Assembly (NCBI GenBank): GCA_033808805.1
Contig: JAPXMY010000010.1
Location: forward strand, 12,133 to 76,132
DNA length: 64,000 nt
Reading direction: 5' to 3'
Source of the DNA: UBA1783 sp033808805
GTDB lineage: Bacteria > Bacillota_I > Bacilli_A > Erysipelotrichales > Erysipelotrichaceae
The stretch's first letter is position 1; the number at the start of each line of letters is the position of its first letter. Positions 34,819 through 43,757 of the stretch are shown in pieces. The notes beneath the pieces were generated by a model. That model was not told the origin of the DNA. It did no database searches and was given only the letters and a program-made list of their open reading frames with translations. A program made the position numbers and the translations under genes.

Positions 34819-34851
34819 AAAGATGGCTGAATAAAAGCCATCTTTCGTTTT
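34819..34851. terminator. Bidirectional terminator after aconitase
   Basis: AAAGATGGCT and AGCCATCTTT form a perfect 10-bp stem. The T tract is better on the minus strand, for the YigZ-family gene, but a T run follows on the plus strand too. Confidence 0.75.
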
Positions 34852-34866
34852 GCGAAAATAAAAAGA

Positions 34867-35457
34867 TTATTTTTGAATAATCTCTTCACTTATAAATTCC
34901 AGAGTATATTGACCGCTGGTAATTTCTTCTATTTCTTGGGAAATATCTTCTTCACTCTGGAAATAGTAGGTAACCTGTTCACAATAGGCGCGATCAGTAA
35001 TAATAGCTTTAGTGCTTAAAAGATATTCCAAATTGCTTATCAGATTGTAGTCAGCGGTAATTTTATAATTATAAACAGTTGTCGGTACTGTCAAGGTGGC
35101 CATTTCTATAGCTTTGGATGTTGCCTGACTATAGGCTCTTATCAGTCCGGCTGTACCTAATAAAGTACCACCAAAATATCTGACAACTACTGCCAGAACA
35201 TTATCAAGGTCATGGTTTAACAATGTTTCCAGGATGGGTCTGCCAGCAGTGGAAGCTGGTTCACCATCATCATTGCTTCTGGTTATATCACCAATTACTG
35301 CTCCATAGCAGTAATGCCTGGCACCAGGATATTCTTTTCTAATCTCAAGCAGTTCATCTTTAATTTTCTCATCATCATCAATAGGTAAAAGAATACAATA
35401 AAACTTGGATTTTTTTACCTCGATCAAACTGACTACTCTTTCCTTAACATTAAACAT
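34867..35457 (-). CDS. YigZ/IMPACT-family protein
   Basis: A 196-residue protein of the UPF0029/YigZ family. The signature NDDGEPASTAGRPIL is followed by NVLAVVVRYFGGTLLGTAGLIRAYS, and the C-terminal ferredoxin-like domain starts near 135. The eukaryotic homologue IMPACT regulates translation stress; the bacterial role is unclear. The start at 35457 is chosen over longer options because the -10 element lies between, and GAAGGTGAAG precedes it. Confidence 0.85.
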   Translation of the reverse strand: MFNVKERVVSLIEVKKSKFYCILLPIDDDEKIKDELLEIRKEYPGARHYCYGAVIGDITRSNDDGEPASTAGRPILETLLNHDLDNVLAVVVRYFGGTLLGTAGLIRAYSQATSKAIEMATLTVPTTVYNYKITADYNLISNLEYLLSTKAIITDRAYCEQVTYYFQSEEDISQEIEEITSGQYTLEFISEEIIQK

Positions 35458-35478
35458 TTTGACTTCACCTTCAATATA

Positions 35479-35484
35479 ATTATA
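35479..35484 (-). promoter_or_regulatory. -10 element of the YigZ-family gene
   Basis: Perfect TATAAT on the minus strand, 22 bases before the start codon. A matching -35 is weak. It lies 20 bases from the divergent LCP promoter. Confidence 0.5.
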
Positions 35485-35503
35485 CATTAATTTGTTAGAG
35501 GTG

Positions 35504-35512
35504 TGATATAAT
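35504..35512 (+). promoter_or_regulatory. Extended -10 promoter of the LCP gene
   Basis: TGATATAAT is a perfect extended -10, 20 bases before the start codon; the ribosome binding site is GGGAAGAGG. Confidence 0.6.
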
Positions 35513-35532
35513 AGGCGGGAAGAGGATTTTAT

Positions 35533-37128
35533 ATGACAGAAAAAAGACAGTTGACGCCAAAACAAAGGGCTCAAATTATTAAGAAAAGAAAGAAAAGAGC
35601 ACTGATAAAAAAGGTATCATTATCTACATTTTTAATCAATCTGGTTAGCGCAGTTGTTTTATTTGTGACAATTGCCAGTTTTAAATTTCTTCCAATTAAA
35701 TATTTAGTTTTACTGGGAGCTGTTTTAGGATTACCGCTATTAATCTTGGCAATATTGGCCTTAGTCCCTACTGTTAAAAGTGGCATCAAAATCATTCAAA
35801 GTGTTTTATGCTCAATTCTAGCAATTCTAATGATTGCAGGAATTGTAATTATACCGGTTTATCAAGGTAAATTGAAAAGAATGTTCGTTGCTGTTCCTAC
35901 AGAGGGAAGTTTAAATATCAATGTTTATGTCTTAAGTGACAGCGGATATGATGAGATTGAAGATTTGGCTGGAAAGCTGGTAGGCATTCAGCAGGATCTG
36001 GATTTAGATTATCAAAACTATGCCATTAAGGTAGTAAATAAGGAGATTGCTGGCCAGGATATTGAAGTTGTTGAATTAGAAAACATTTATTCAGCAGTAG
36101 AGAAGCTTTATGCTGGTGAAGTCGATGCAATAATGCTGAACCAGGACTATATTGATATTGTCAGAGATAACAATGATTTCTCTGGTTTTGACAGTAAAGT
36201 AAAAATGTTATATCAATGTACCCAAAAGATTACGATAGTAACCGATACCACTACGGTCAGTAATATCACCAAAGAACCGTTTATTGTGGCTTTAACAGGA
36301 GTGGATAACTGGAATTATTCTTCTATTGCTTCTTCAGCTCGAGTTAGAAGTGATGTCAATATTGTCTTGGCTGTCAATCCAGTCAACAAACAGATTCTGA
36401 TGATAACCTTGCCAAGAGATGGTTATGTGCCTTTAAATGGCAATTATTACAAGATGGATAAATTGACACACGCGACAACTCTTTCAGATGGTATAAACTG
36501 CTGGATCAATACTTTAAATGAAGTTTTAGGCATTAACGTCAATTACTATTTAAGAGTCAACTTTGCTTCACTGGTTGATATTGTCAATGCTATTGATGGA
36601 ATTGATGTGAATAATCCTTATTATTTTGAAACAAACTGTGTTATATACGATTCAAATGAGTATGATGCTTCAACCTGGCACCATAAAGCCTTTGAAAAAG
36701 GAGTGATACACTTAAATGGAGAAGAAACCCTGGCTTATTGTCGCGAAAGATATTATGTCAAAGAAGATGGCTATATGGTTGGTGATTTAGGAAGAAATCA
36801 ACATCAGGCTCTGGTCTTAAAAGCAACTATCAACAAGATGAGTTCAGTTTCTATCATTACCAAAATTGGAAAACTGCTGGAATCTTTAGAAGGTAAATTT
36901 ACCAGTAATATTGAGACCAAAGATATTTATGCCCTGGCACAGATGCAGCTGGATGATATGGCTGATTGGTCGGTAATCACCTATGCTGTAACCGGATATG
37001 GAGATTATTTAGAGAGTTATGTTATGGGTACTGAATTAAGCATGGTTGTTCTTGATGATGATGAACTATATCAAGCTAAGCAATATATTATTCAAATATT
37101 AAATAATCAAATAGTGGAAATCGAATAG
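35533..37128 (+). CDS. LytR-CpsA-Psr (LCP) family protein with extra extracellular domain
   Basis: A 531-residue membrane protein of the family that attaches teichoic acids or polysaccharides to peptidoglycan using lipid-linked substrates. A basic cytoplasmic start (1-30) and three helices (about 31-50, 55-78, 88-110) precede a domain (118-240) that resembles half of a periplasmic binding protein. The LCP domain (250-480) has RSD at 272-274, PRD at 294-296, CRERYY at 403-408 and R421. Most LCP proteins have one helix and no such insert; CpsA-like forms have extra helices. A terminator overlaps the stop. Confidence 0.87.
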   Translation: MTEKRQLTPKQRAQIIKKRKKRALIKKVSLSTFLINLVSAVVLFVTIASFKFLPIKYLVLLGAVLGLPLLILAILALVPTVKSGIKIIQSVLCSILAILMIAGIVIIPVYQGKLKRMFVAVPTEGSLNINVYVLSDSGYDEIEDLAGKLVGIQQDLDLDYQNYAIKVVNKEIAGQDIEVVELENIYSAVEKLYAGEVDAIMLNQDYIDIVRDNNDFSGFDSKVKMLYQCTQKITIVTDTTTVSNITKEPFIVALTGVDNWNYSSIASSARVRSDVNIVLAVNPVNKQILMITLPRDGYVPLNGNYYKMDKLTHATTLSDGINCWINTLNEVLGINVNYYLRVNFASLVDIVNAIDGIDVNNPYYFETNCVIYDSNEYDASTWHHKAFEKGVIHLNGEETLAYCRERYYVKEDGYMVGDLGRNQHQALVLKATINKMSSVSIITKIGKLLESLEGKFTSNIETKDIYALAQMQLDDMADWSVITYAVTGYGDYLESYVMGTELSMVVLDDDELYQAKQYIIQILNNQIVEIE

Positions 37129-37151
37129 GGTAAGTCAGCTTACCCTTTTTT
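37128..37151 (+). terminator. Terminator after the LCP gene
   Basis: GGGTAAG and CTTACCC form a 7-bp stem with loop TCAG and six Ts; it begins at the last base of the stop codon. Confidence 0.85.
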
Positions 37152-37220
37152 AAGGATAAAAAGGAAAAAAGAACAATAATTGTTTGAGGTGGTAAGCAGT
37201 GCAGTAGATGTAATAATAAT

Positions 37221-38321
37221 TTGCCTCAATTCTTTTATTATGGAAGTAGCGGTTTATATTGCCGTAAATGTGTCAAGTTCATCAGTAGCCAGGAATTAGC
37301 AGATGAGATAAAGGAAGTTGATAGTGAATATTTTCTTACTTTTGAATTGAGTGAAAAACAAAAAGAGGTTTCCAAAAAACTATCACAGCTGGTTGGACAA
37401 GGGAAATCGGTTTTACTGGAAGCAGTCTGTGGAGCGGGAAAAACAGAAATAGTGTATGAGAGTATATCTTCAGCCTTAAAGCAAAATAAAAAAGTAGGAT
37501 TTGCGATAAGCAGAAGACAGGTTGTTTTAGAAATAGCCGAAAGACTGCAAAATGTTTTTAAAAACCTGGAAGTAACAGCTGTCTGTCAGGGTTATACCAG
37601 TAAGATTGATGGTGATCTTATTGTCTGTACGACACATCAGCTCTATCGTTATCGTAATTATTTTGATTTATTGATAATTGATGAGCCTGATGGTTTTCCA
37701 TATAAGGGTAATGATATTCTGCAGGGGATAGCTGAAAACAGTTATAAAGAGGCGGTGGTTTATTTAACAGCTACTCCTGATGAGAACCTGATGAAAAAAG
37801 TTATGAATAAAGAATTAAGTTATTTGCGTCTGTCTAAAAGACCTATGGGAAATGATTTAATTATTCCAGAAACAATTTACAGTTTTAAGTGGATGCTGTA
37901 TTTGATTCTAATTAAAAAGATAAACGATTTAGTAAAACTGGGTAAAAAACTTTTAGTCTTTGTTCCAACAATCAAGATGAGCAGATTAATATATTTTTTG
38001 TTGCGAAAATATTATCGCTGTTGTTATATGAATTCAAAATCTTCCAATAAAGAGGAAATAATTGAGGAGTTTAAAACTGGCAAGTATCAGCTTTGTATTT
38101 GTACGACCGTTTTGGAAAGAGGAATAACGATTAAGGGGGTTAATGTCATAGTGATGTTTGCTCAGCATATCGTATTTGATGAGGCATCACTGGTTCAGAT
38201 ATCAGGCAGGGTGGGCAGAGATGTTGATGATCCTTTTGGCCTATGTTATTTTCTGGCAACTAAAAAAACGGAAGAAATTGATCGCTGTATCAGAAGATTA
38301 GAAAGGGCTAATAATGATTGA
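37221..38321 (+). CDS. comFA: ComFA DNA-uptake helicase (5' end uncertain)
   Basis: A superfamily 2 helicase-like ATPase that helps pull single-stranded DNA into competent cells. Walker A is AVCGAGKTEI near 68-77, the DEAD-type box is LLIIDEPDGFPY, and the C-terminal motor has LERGITIKG and QISGRVGRDVDD. The start given is TTG 37221, the only canonical in-frame one. Codons from 37188 onward, just before it, are open and read GGKQCSRCNNN; with CRKC near 14-17 they complete the four-cysteine zinc site of ComFA, but have no start codon after the TGA at 37185. A one-base indel or unusual start is suspected. It overlaps comFC by eight bases. Confidence 0.83.
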   Translation: MPQFFYYGSSGLYCRKCVKFISSQELADEIKEVDSEYFLTFELSEKQKEVSKKLSQLVGQGKSVLLEAVCGAGKTEIVYESISSALKQNKKVGFAISRRQVVLEIAERLQNVFKNLEVTAVCQGYTSKIDGDLIVCTTHQLYRYRNYFDLLIIDEPDGFPYKGNDILQGIAENSYKEAVVYLTATPDENLMKKVMNKELSYLRLSKRPMGNDLIIPETIYSFKWMLYLILIKKINDLVKLGKKLLVFVPTIKMSRLIYFLLRKYYRCCYMNSKSSNKEEIIEEFKTGKYQLCICTTVLERGITIKGVNVIVMFAQHIVFDEASLVQISGRVGRDVDDPFGLCYFLATKKTEEIDRCIRRLERANND

Positions 38322-38970
38322 TTGTTATTGTCTGTCATGTCTTAAAGGAATCAGAAAAAACGGCAGCATCAGACAGATGTTTTATGTCAATGATGTTTTA
38401 TGCAGCAGTTGTCGGAGTGAACTTTTTGATTATCGCTATATTTTTAAACTGGATAAAATTACCATAGAGGGATTGTATCTCTATACAGGAAAGATCAGAG
38501 AACTGTTAATTCAGTACAAGGAATATAATGATGAAGCTCTGTTTCCCTTGTTTTTATATCCATATGTAAAACATCTAAGAAAAAAGTATCGAGATTACTC
38601 TCTGGTAGTTATGTGCAGCAGCAAGGAAAGCATCCTGAAAAGAGGCTTTAATCATATGGAAAAGATGGTAGATATTTTAAGGATGGAGGTTATTGATGTT
38701 TTATATAAAAGCGATAACATCAGTCAGAAGCATCTGAGTTTTAAAGAGAGAGAACAGATTGGCAAATACCTGCATTTAAAAAATGAACAGCTATTAAAGG
38801 GGAAAAAGATACTTTTGATTGATGATGTTATTACCAGCGGTTCAAGTATAAAGGCAGCCTATGAACTGATAAGACCACATTGTCTGAATGTAAAGGTTTT
38901 ATGTGTTTGTTACAGCGCTAATTTCATCTCTGATAAAAGGATAAAGATAGTAAAAATGTTAGGAAAATAG
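38314..38970 (+). CDS. comFC: ComFC-type phosphoribosyltransferase-like competence protein
   Basis: A 218-residue protein of the ComFC/GntX family needed for DNA uptake. N-terminal CLSC and CSSC pairs form a zinc site (residues about 6-9 and 30-33). The PRPP-binding loop ILLIDDVITSGSS is near 168-180, and SKESILKRGFNHMEKM is the usual substrate region. It is coupled to comFA by overlap. In Bacillus the hpf gene lies between this region and secA; here secA follows directly. Confidence 0.88.
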   Translation: MIDCYCLSCLKGIRKNGSIRQMFYVNDVLCSSCRSELFDYRYIFKLDKITIEGLYLYTGKIRELLIQYKEYNDEALFPLFLYPYVKHLRKKYRDYSLVVMCSSKESILKRGFNHMEKMVDILRMEVIDVLYKSDNISQKHLSFKEREQIGKYLHLKNEQLLKGKKILLIDDVITSGSSIKAAYELIRPHCLNVKVLCVCYSANFISDKRIKIVKMLGK

Positions 38971-39022
38971 GTAGAAAATAAGAAACAGTATTATTTTTTC
39001 ATACTTTGTGGATTAATATATA

Positions 39023-39031
39023 TGTTACAAT
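39023..39031 (+). promoter_or_regulatory. Extended -10 promoter of secA-prfB
   Basis: TGTTACAAT, 24 bases before the start codon, fits an extended -10. No clear -35 is seen. TAGGAGG follows. Confidence 0.5.
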
Positions 39032-39054
39032 TAATAAGGTAGGAGGTATGTTGA

Positions 39055-41406
39055 ATGTCAAATTTTATCAGCAGACTATTTAATCTTGGTAAAAGAGCAA
39101 CAGCTGAATTAGAAAAGAAAGTAGAGCCAATCGAGGAATTGGCTGACTATATGGCATCTTTATCTGATGAGCAGCTGAAAGAAAATACAGCAAAATTTAA
39201 GGAAAGACTAGCTAATGGTGAAACGTTGGACGATATTTTGCCAGAAGCTTACGCAACAGTCAGAGAAGCAGCGAAAAGAGTAATCGGTGAATACGCCTAC
39301 AGAGTCCAGTTAATGGGTGGTGTGGTTTTACACCAGGGTGATATTGCGGAAATGAAGACAGGTGAAGGTAAAACCTTAACCAGTATTTTTCCAGTTTATC
39401 TGAATGCCTTGACTGGAGAAGGTGTTCATGTGGTTACTGTCAATGAATACCTGGCCGAAAGAGACTCCCAATGGATGGGACAGATTCATCGATTCTTAGG
39501 TTTAACAGTGGGTTTAAATAGACATGGATTAAACCAGTCACAGAAAAAAGCAGCATACAGCTGTGATATTACCTATACAACCAATAGTGAATTAGGTTTT
39601 GACTACCTGAGAGATAATATGGTTACTAAAGTAGAAGATCGAGTTTTAAGAAGTTTGAATATGGCTTTGGTAGACGAGGTTGACTCAATTTTGATTGATG
39701 AATCAAGAACACCGCTGATTATTTCTGGTGGTAAAAAAGATACTGCCAACCTGTATCTTCAAGCTGACAGGTTTGTTAAAAGATTAGTCGAGAATGAAGA
39801 TTATACTATCGATGTTCAGTCAAAGAGTATTATGCTGACTGAAGAAGGCGTCGAAAAAGCAGAAAGTAATTTCAAGGTTGAAAACCTGTATCATCCTGAA
39901 CATACAGCACTGGTTCATCATATCAACCAGGCTTTAAAAGCTAACTATACGATGAGCAATGAAGTAGAATATTTAGTCAGAGATCGCCAGGTTCATATCG
40001 TAGATGAATTCACCGGACGTATTATGGAAGGTAGAGTTTTCTCTGATGGTTTACATCAGGCGATTGAAGCTAAAGAAAATGTTCCAATCAAAAGAGAAAC
40101 TTCAACTTTAGCTACCATCACCTATCAGAACTTTTTCAGATTATACAACAAGTTATGTGGTATGACTGGTACAGCTAAAACGGAAGAAGAAGAGTTCCTT
40201 TCAATTTACAATATGAGAGTTTTTGAAATTCCAACTAATAGGGAAATAGTCAGAGTTGACTATCCAGATGCTGTTTACGGAACCAAAAAGGCTAAATATG
40301 AAGCCCTGACGCAAGAGGTTATGGAAAGAAATGCTAATGGTCAGCCAATACTGGTCGGTACTATTTCTGTTGACGTTTCTGAGTTTTTAAGTAAGATGTT
40401 TAAACAAAGAAGAATCAGACATGAAGTATTGAATGCTAAAAACCATAAGCGAGAAGCAGACATTATTGCTAAAGCCGGTTTAAGAGGCTCAGTAACTATT
40501 GCGACAAACATGGCAGGTCGTGGAACAGACATCAAGTTAGGCCCTGGAGTTGTTGAACTAGGCGGTTTGGCTGTTTTAGGTTCAGAAAGACATGAATCAA
40601 GACGTATTGATAATCAGCTGCGTGGTCGTAGTGGTAGACAGGGAGACCCTGGATGTTCTAAATTCTTCGTATCCTTGGAAGACGAATTAATGGTTCGTTT
40701 CGGCAGTGAAAGAATCAGTGGAATGTTTGATCAGCTGGGTGATATTCCAATTGAATCAAAGGTTGTCACTAAAGCAATAGAATCAGCTCAAAAGAGAGTT
40801 GAGGGTATGAACTTTGATATCCGTAAAACTTTACTTGAATACGATGATGTTTTAAGGCAGCAGAGAGAAACAATGTATGCTCAAAGAAATGAAATCCTGG
40901 AAAACGAGGATGTTCATTCAGTTATTGAGGCAATGTTTCAAAGATATGCAGATGATTTAACAGCGAAGTATACCGATTTCTCACAGCGAACACCAACAGT
41001 AAATAAAGAAGATTTAGCTTCAGCAATAGATAAGGTAAGCAGTACCAAAACTAATTTAGTCAGTATCTTAGCATCACTGAGCGATGTTGAAGATATCAGA
41101 AAAGCTTCATTTGATGCTATCTGGGAAAGCTATGAAAATAAAATTGAAGAAATCAGAGATGAAATGATTAAACTGGAAAAAGTAATCGTTTTGAAGATTA
41201 TTGATGCTAAATGGATTGACCATATTGACCTGATGAGTAAGCTGAGGGATGGAATTCATCTGCGCTCCTATGCTCAGGATAATCCACTGAAAGCCTATAC
41301 TCAGGAAGGATATGAAATGTTTGAAACAATGATGGACAACATTTCAAGAGAAGTGGTTAACTTCTGCTTAAGTTGTCGTATTGAGTATGGCAGGAGGCAG
41401 AGATAA
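39055..41406 (+). CDS. secA: Protein translocase ATPase SecA
   Basis: A 783-residue motor that pushes preproteins through SecYEG. Motor motifs are MKTGEGKTLTS (Walker A near 100), VDEVDSILIDESRTPLIISG and MAGRGTDIKLGPGV, with RGRSGRQGDPG in the second motor half. The C-terminal zinc tail seen in many SecAs is missing; the protein ends RIEYGRRQR. AGGAGG eight bases upstream fixes the start. prfB overlaps its stop (TAATG), the classic secA-prfB pair. Confidence 0.96.
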   Translation: MSNFISRLFNLGKRATAELEKKVEPIEELADYMASLSDEQLKENTAKFKERLANGETLDDILPEAYATVREAAKRVIGEYAYRVQLMGGVVLHQGDIAEMKTGEGKTLTSIFPVYLNALTGEGVHVVTVNEYLAERDSQWMGQIHRFLGLTVGLNRHGLNQSQKKAAYSCDITYTTNSELGFDYLRDNMVTKVEDRVLRSLNMALVDEVDSILIDESRTPLIISGGKKDTANLYLQADRFVKRLVENEDYTIDVQSKSIMLTEEGVEKAESNFKVENLYHPEHTALVHHINQALKANYTMSNEVEYLVRDRQVHIVDEFTGRIMEGRVFSDGLHQAIEAKENVPIKRETSTLATITYQNFFRLYNKLCGMTGTAKTEEEEFLSIYNMRVFEIPTNREIVRVDYPDAVYGTKKAKYEALTQEVMERNANGQPILVGTISVDVSEFLSKMFKQRRIRHEVLNAKNHKREADIIAKAGLRGSVTIATNMAGRGTDIKLGPGVVELGGLAVLGSERHESRRIDNQLRGRSGRQGDPGCSKFFVSLEDELMVRFGSERISGMFDQLGDIPIESKVVTKAIESAQKRVEGMNFDIRKTLLEYDDVLRQQRETMYAQRNEILENEDVHSVIEAMFQRYADDLTAKYTDFSQRTPTVNKEDLASAIDKVSSTKTNLVSILASLSDVEDIRKASFDAIWESYENKIEEIRDEMIKLEKVIVLKIIDAKWIDHIDLMSKLRDGIHLRSYAQDNPLKAYTQEGYEMFETMMDNISREVVNFCLSCRIEYGRRQR

Positions 41407-42510
41407 TGATGGAACTATATGAAATTAGACAAAAGTTAGCTGAAATTTCCAATAATATGGCAGCTTTAAAGGAGTCTCTTTGACACAGAAAGCAAACAGA
41501 AGAGAATTGATGAAATAGACAAGCTGATGCTTGATGAGAATTTCTGGTCCGATCGAAGAAAATCCCAGAGTTTGATTGATGAAGTTAATTCTTTAAAAGA
41601 GATGTTGAAGAATATGCAGATTTTGTCATCTTCAATTGAAGAAGTTGAGGATTTGTTAAATTCTTTGATAGGTGATGAAGATGAAGAAATTCAATTGCTG
41701 CTGCAACAGGAGTTTGAAGATATTCTGGATAAATATCAACAGTTTGAAATTACAGTATTGTTATCAGAACCATATGACAGGCATAATGCGATTATTGAAT
41801 TGCATCCTGGTGCTGGTGGAACTGAATCACAGGACTGGGCAGAAATGCTCTATCGCATGTATACCAGATATTGCGGATTAAAAGGTTTTAAGCTAACGAT
41901 CCTGGATTATCTTGATGGTGATGAGGCCGGTCTTAAATCATGCAGTATGCTGGTTGAAGGTCCTTTAGCCTATGGCTATTTAAAAGGTGAAAAGGGAGTC
42001 CACAGACTGGTTAGAATATCTCCGTTTGACTCTGGTGGCAGAAGACATACTTCTTTTGCCAGTGTTGATGTGATGCCGGAATTTGATGATGATATTGTCA
42101 TTGATATTAAACCGGAAGATTTAGAAATAGAAACTCATCGCGCTTCTGGAGCAGGGGGACAGCATGTCAATAAGACTGACTCCGCAGTTAGAGTAATCCA
42201 CAAGCCAACTGGTATTGTGACTACCTGTCAATCAGAAAGAAGTCAGCTTCAAAACAAGGAGAGAGCTATCAATATGCTGAAAAGTAAGCTTTATCAAAAG
42301 CATATTGAAGACCAGCAGGCTAAACTGGCAGCTATAAAAGGTGAACAAAAACTTATTGAATGGGGTTCACAGATCAGAAGCTATATCTTCTGTCCCTATA
42401 CCCTGGTTAAAGATCATCGTACGGATTATGAAGAAACAAATGTTGAAAAAATAATGGATGGTCAAATTGATAATTTTATTTACTCTTATTTAAAGAGTCA
42501 AATTGATTAA
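41406..42510 (+). CDS. prfB: Peptide chain release factor 2, with programmed +1 frameshift
   Basis: RF2 is encoded in two overlapping frames. Frame one runs from ATG 41406 (or 41409) to CTT 41478-41480, where TGA 41481 would stop it. A +1 shift continues at GAC 41482 to TAA 42510, giving about 367 residues, the normal RF2 length. The stop-recognition tripeptide SPF (ISPFDSGG) and the catalytic GGQ (SGAGGQHVNKTDSAV) are present. RF2 itself reads UGA, so low RF2 favours the shift and raises its own synthesis. AGGAGG lies eight bases before the first ATG. Confidence 0.95.
41469..41484 (+). promoter_or_regulatory. RF2 programmed frameshift site
   Basis: AAGGAG, TCT, CTT TGA C: an internal Shine-Dalgarno-like AAGGAG lies just upstream of the slippery CTT and the TGA-C stop context, as in the known bacterial prfB sites. 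The zero frame ends here, while the +1 frame is open through the whole RF2 sequence. Confidence 0.93.
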
Positions 42511-42531
42511 TTGGCTTAATTAATCTATAAT
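42503..42531 (+). promoter_or_regulatory. Promoter of the bactofilin pair
   Basis: TTGATT and a perfect TATAAT lie exactly 17 bases apart. The -35 overlaps the stop codon of prfB. AGGAG follows before the start codon. Confidence 0.7.
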
Positions 42532-42558
42532 TAAAACAGAAAATAGGAGAGTTGTAAT

Positions 42559-43155
42559 ATGAGTGAAAATAATAGAAACCCTCAAGATTTAGATGAAATC
42601 TTGGAGACAATCGAAACTATCGATGATGTAAAAGAAATCGAAGTGCCTTTATTTGAAAGTATTAAATTTGAAAGTCCTTTTAAAAACGATGATAAGAATG
42701 TTTCTAGTTTTGCAGCTCCAGTCAAGCTTGAAGAAAGTGATGGAGAATATACTGTAATCGGTTCTTCAACAGTAATCGATTCAAATGTTTCTTGTGGTGG
42801 AAATATCAAAGTTAAAGGACAGATCAGGGGTAATGTTTCAGTAAATGGCAGTGCGGATATTTATGGAGTAATTGAAGGCGATATTCAGGCTAACGATGTA
42901 ACGCTGGAAAATGGGGCTAAAGTTTTAGGAAACATTATCTGTAAAGCTGATGTCAATGCAGTCAGTGATAGTAAAATTACTGGCAATATTGTTGCTAAAA
43001 ATGCTTATATCAATTCATCTGTTGAAGGTGATTTACAGATTTTAAATGAATTAAAAGTTACTTCAACAGCTTCAATAACTGGAAAGATAGTTACTGGAAG
43101 TATTTCTGTTGCCAGCGGTGCTATACTGAATGCTACCATTTCAATCAAGCGTTAA
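42559..43155 (+). CDS. Bactofilin (polymer-forming cytoskeletal protein) 1
   Basis: A 198-residue bactofilin. Residues 62-195 form the right-handed beta-helix of short repeats (GGNIKVKGQIRGNVSVNG and the like), which in this family self-assembles into filaments without nucleotide. The acidic N-terminal tail contains LFESIKFESPFKND at 31-44, which is repeated in the next gene. Bactofilins scaffold cell-shape, wall and division enzymes. The second copy lies 19 bases downstream. Confidence 0.88.
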   Translation: MSENNRNPQDLDEILETIETIDDVKEIEVPLFESIKFESPFKNDDKNVSSFAAPVKLEESDGEYTVIGSSTVIDSNVSCGGNIKVKGQIRGNVSVNGSADIYGVIEGDIQANDVTLENGAKVLGNIICKADVNAVSDSKITGNIVAKNAYINSSVEGDLQILNELKVTSTASITGKIVTGSISVASGAILNATISIKR

Positions 43156-43174
43156 TTTGCAAGGAGATATGATT

Positions 43175-43681
43175 ATGAAAGAAAAAGATTTATTCCAATC
43201 AGTAAACTTTGAATCACCATTTCAAAATGATAATAGAAAAAATACCAACAATAACGATGAACTGACTATTATCGGCTCTTCTACTGTTATCGAAGGAAAA
43301 GAGAACAGTAAAATTATCTGTGGTGGTAATATTGAAATTATGGGACATGTAAAGGGATTGGTTGATGTTGCTGGCAGTGCGGACATTTATGGTACTGTTG
43401 ATGGTCTGGTTAATGCTGAACAATTAACCGCTGAAAAGGGTTCAAAAATTAAAGGTGATATTAACTGTCGAGCAAATTTATCAATTACCGGGTCTGAAGT
43501 TACAGGTAATATCAGGGCTAAAAATGCTTTTGTCAATGCCAATATAAAAGGTGACATTGAAGCAACTAACGATCTTAAGATTGCAGCTAACAGTGTAATT
43601 GAAGGAAATATTACAACTGGCTCAATCAGCATTGAATCTGGAGCAGTTATTGTTGGAAACTTAGCAGTTGTTAAAAAATAA
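43175..43681 (+). CDS. Bactofilin (polymer-forming cytoskeletal protein) 2
   Basis: A 168-residue paralogue of the preceding protein, sharing the beta-helix core (GSSTVIEGKENSKIICGGNIEIMG, broken here for length into its parts GSSTVIEG and ICGGNIEIMG) and the N-terminal LFQSVNFESPFQND at 6-19. It has a shorter acidic leader than its partner. The start at 43175 is chosen over ATG 43169 because AAGGAG lies eight bases before it. The tandem pair suggests co-polymerising subunits. A strong terminator follows. Confidence 0.87.
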   Translation: MKEKDLFQSVNFESPFQNDNRKNTNNNDELTIIGSSTVIEGKENSKIICGGNIEIMGHVKGLVDVAGSADIYGTVDGLVNAEQLTAEKGSKIKGDINCRANLSITGSEVTGNIRAKNAFVNANIKGDIEATNDLKIAANSVIEGNITTGSISIESGAVIVGNLAVVKK

Positions 43682-43700
43682 GAATTATAAAAAAAGATAG

Positions 43701-43729
43701 AAAAACCCAGGGTTTAAACCTGGGTTTTT
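43701..43729. terminator. Bidirectional terminator after the bactofilins
   Basis: AAAAACCCAGG and CCTGGGTTTTT form a perfect 11-bp stem around GTTTAAA, stopping both the bactofilin and the convergent TelA operons. Confidence 0.88.
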
Positions 43730-43757
43730 AATTTAGATTTTTGAAATGATTGTCAGA

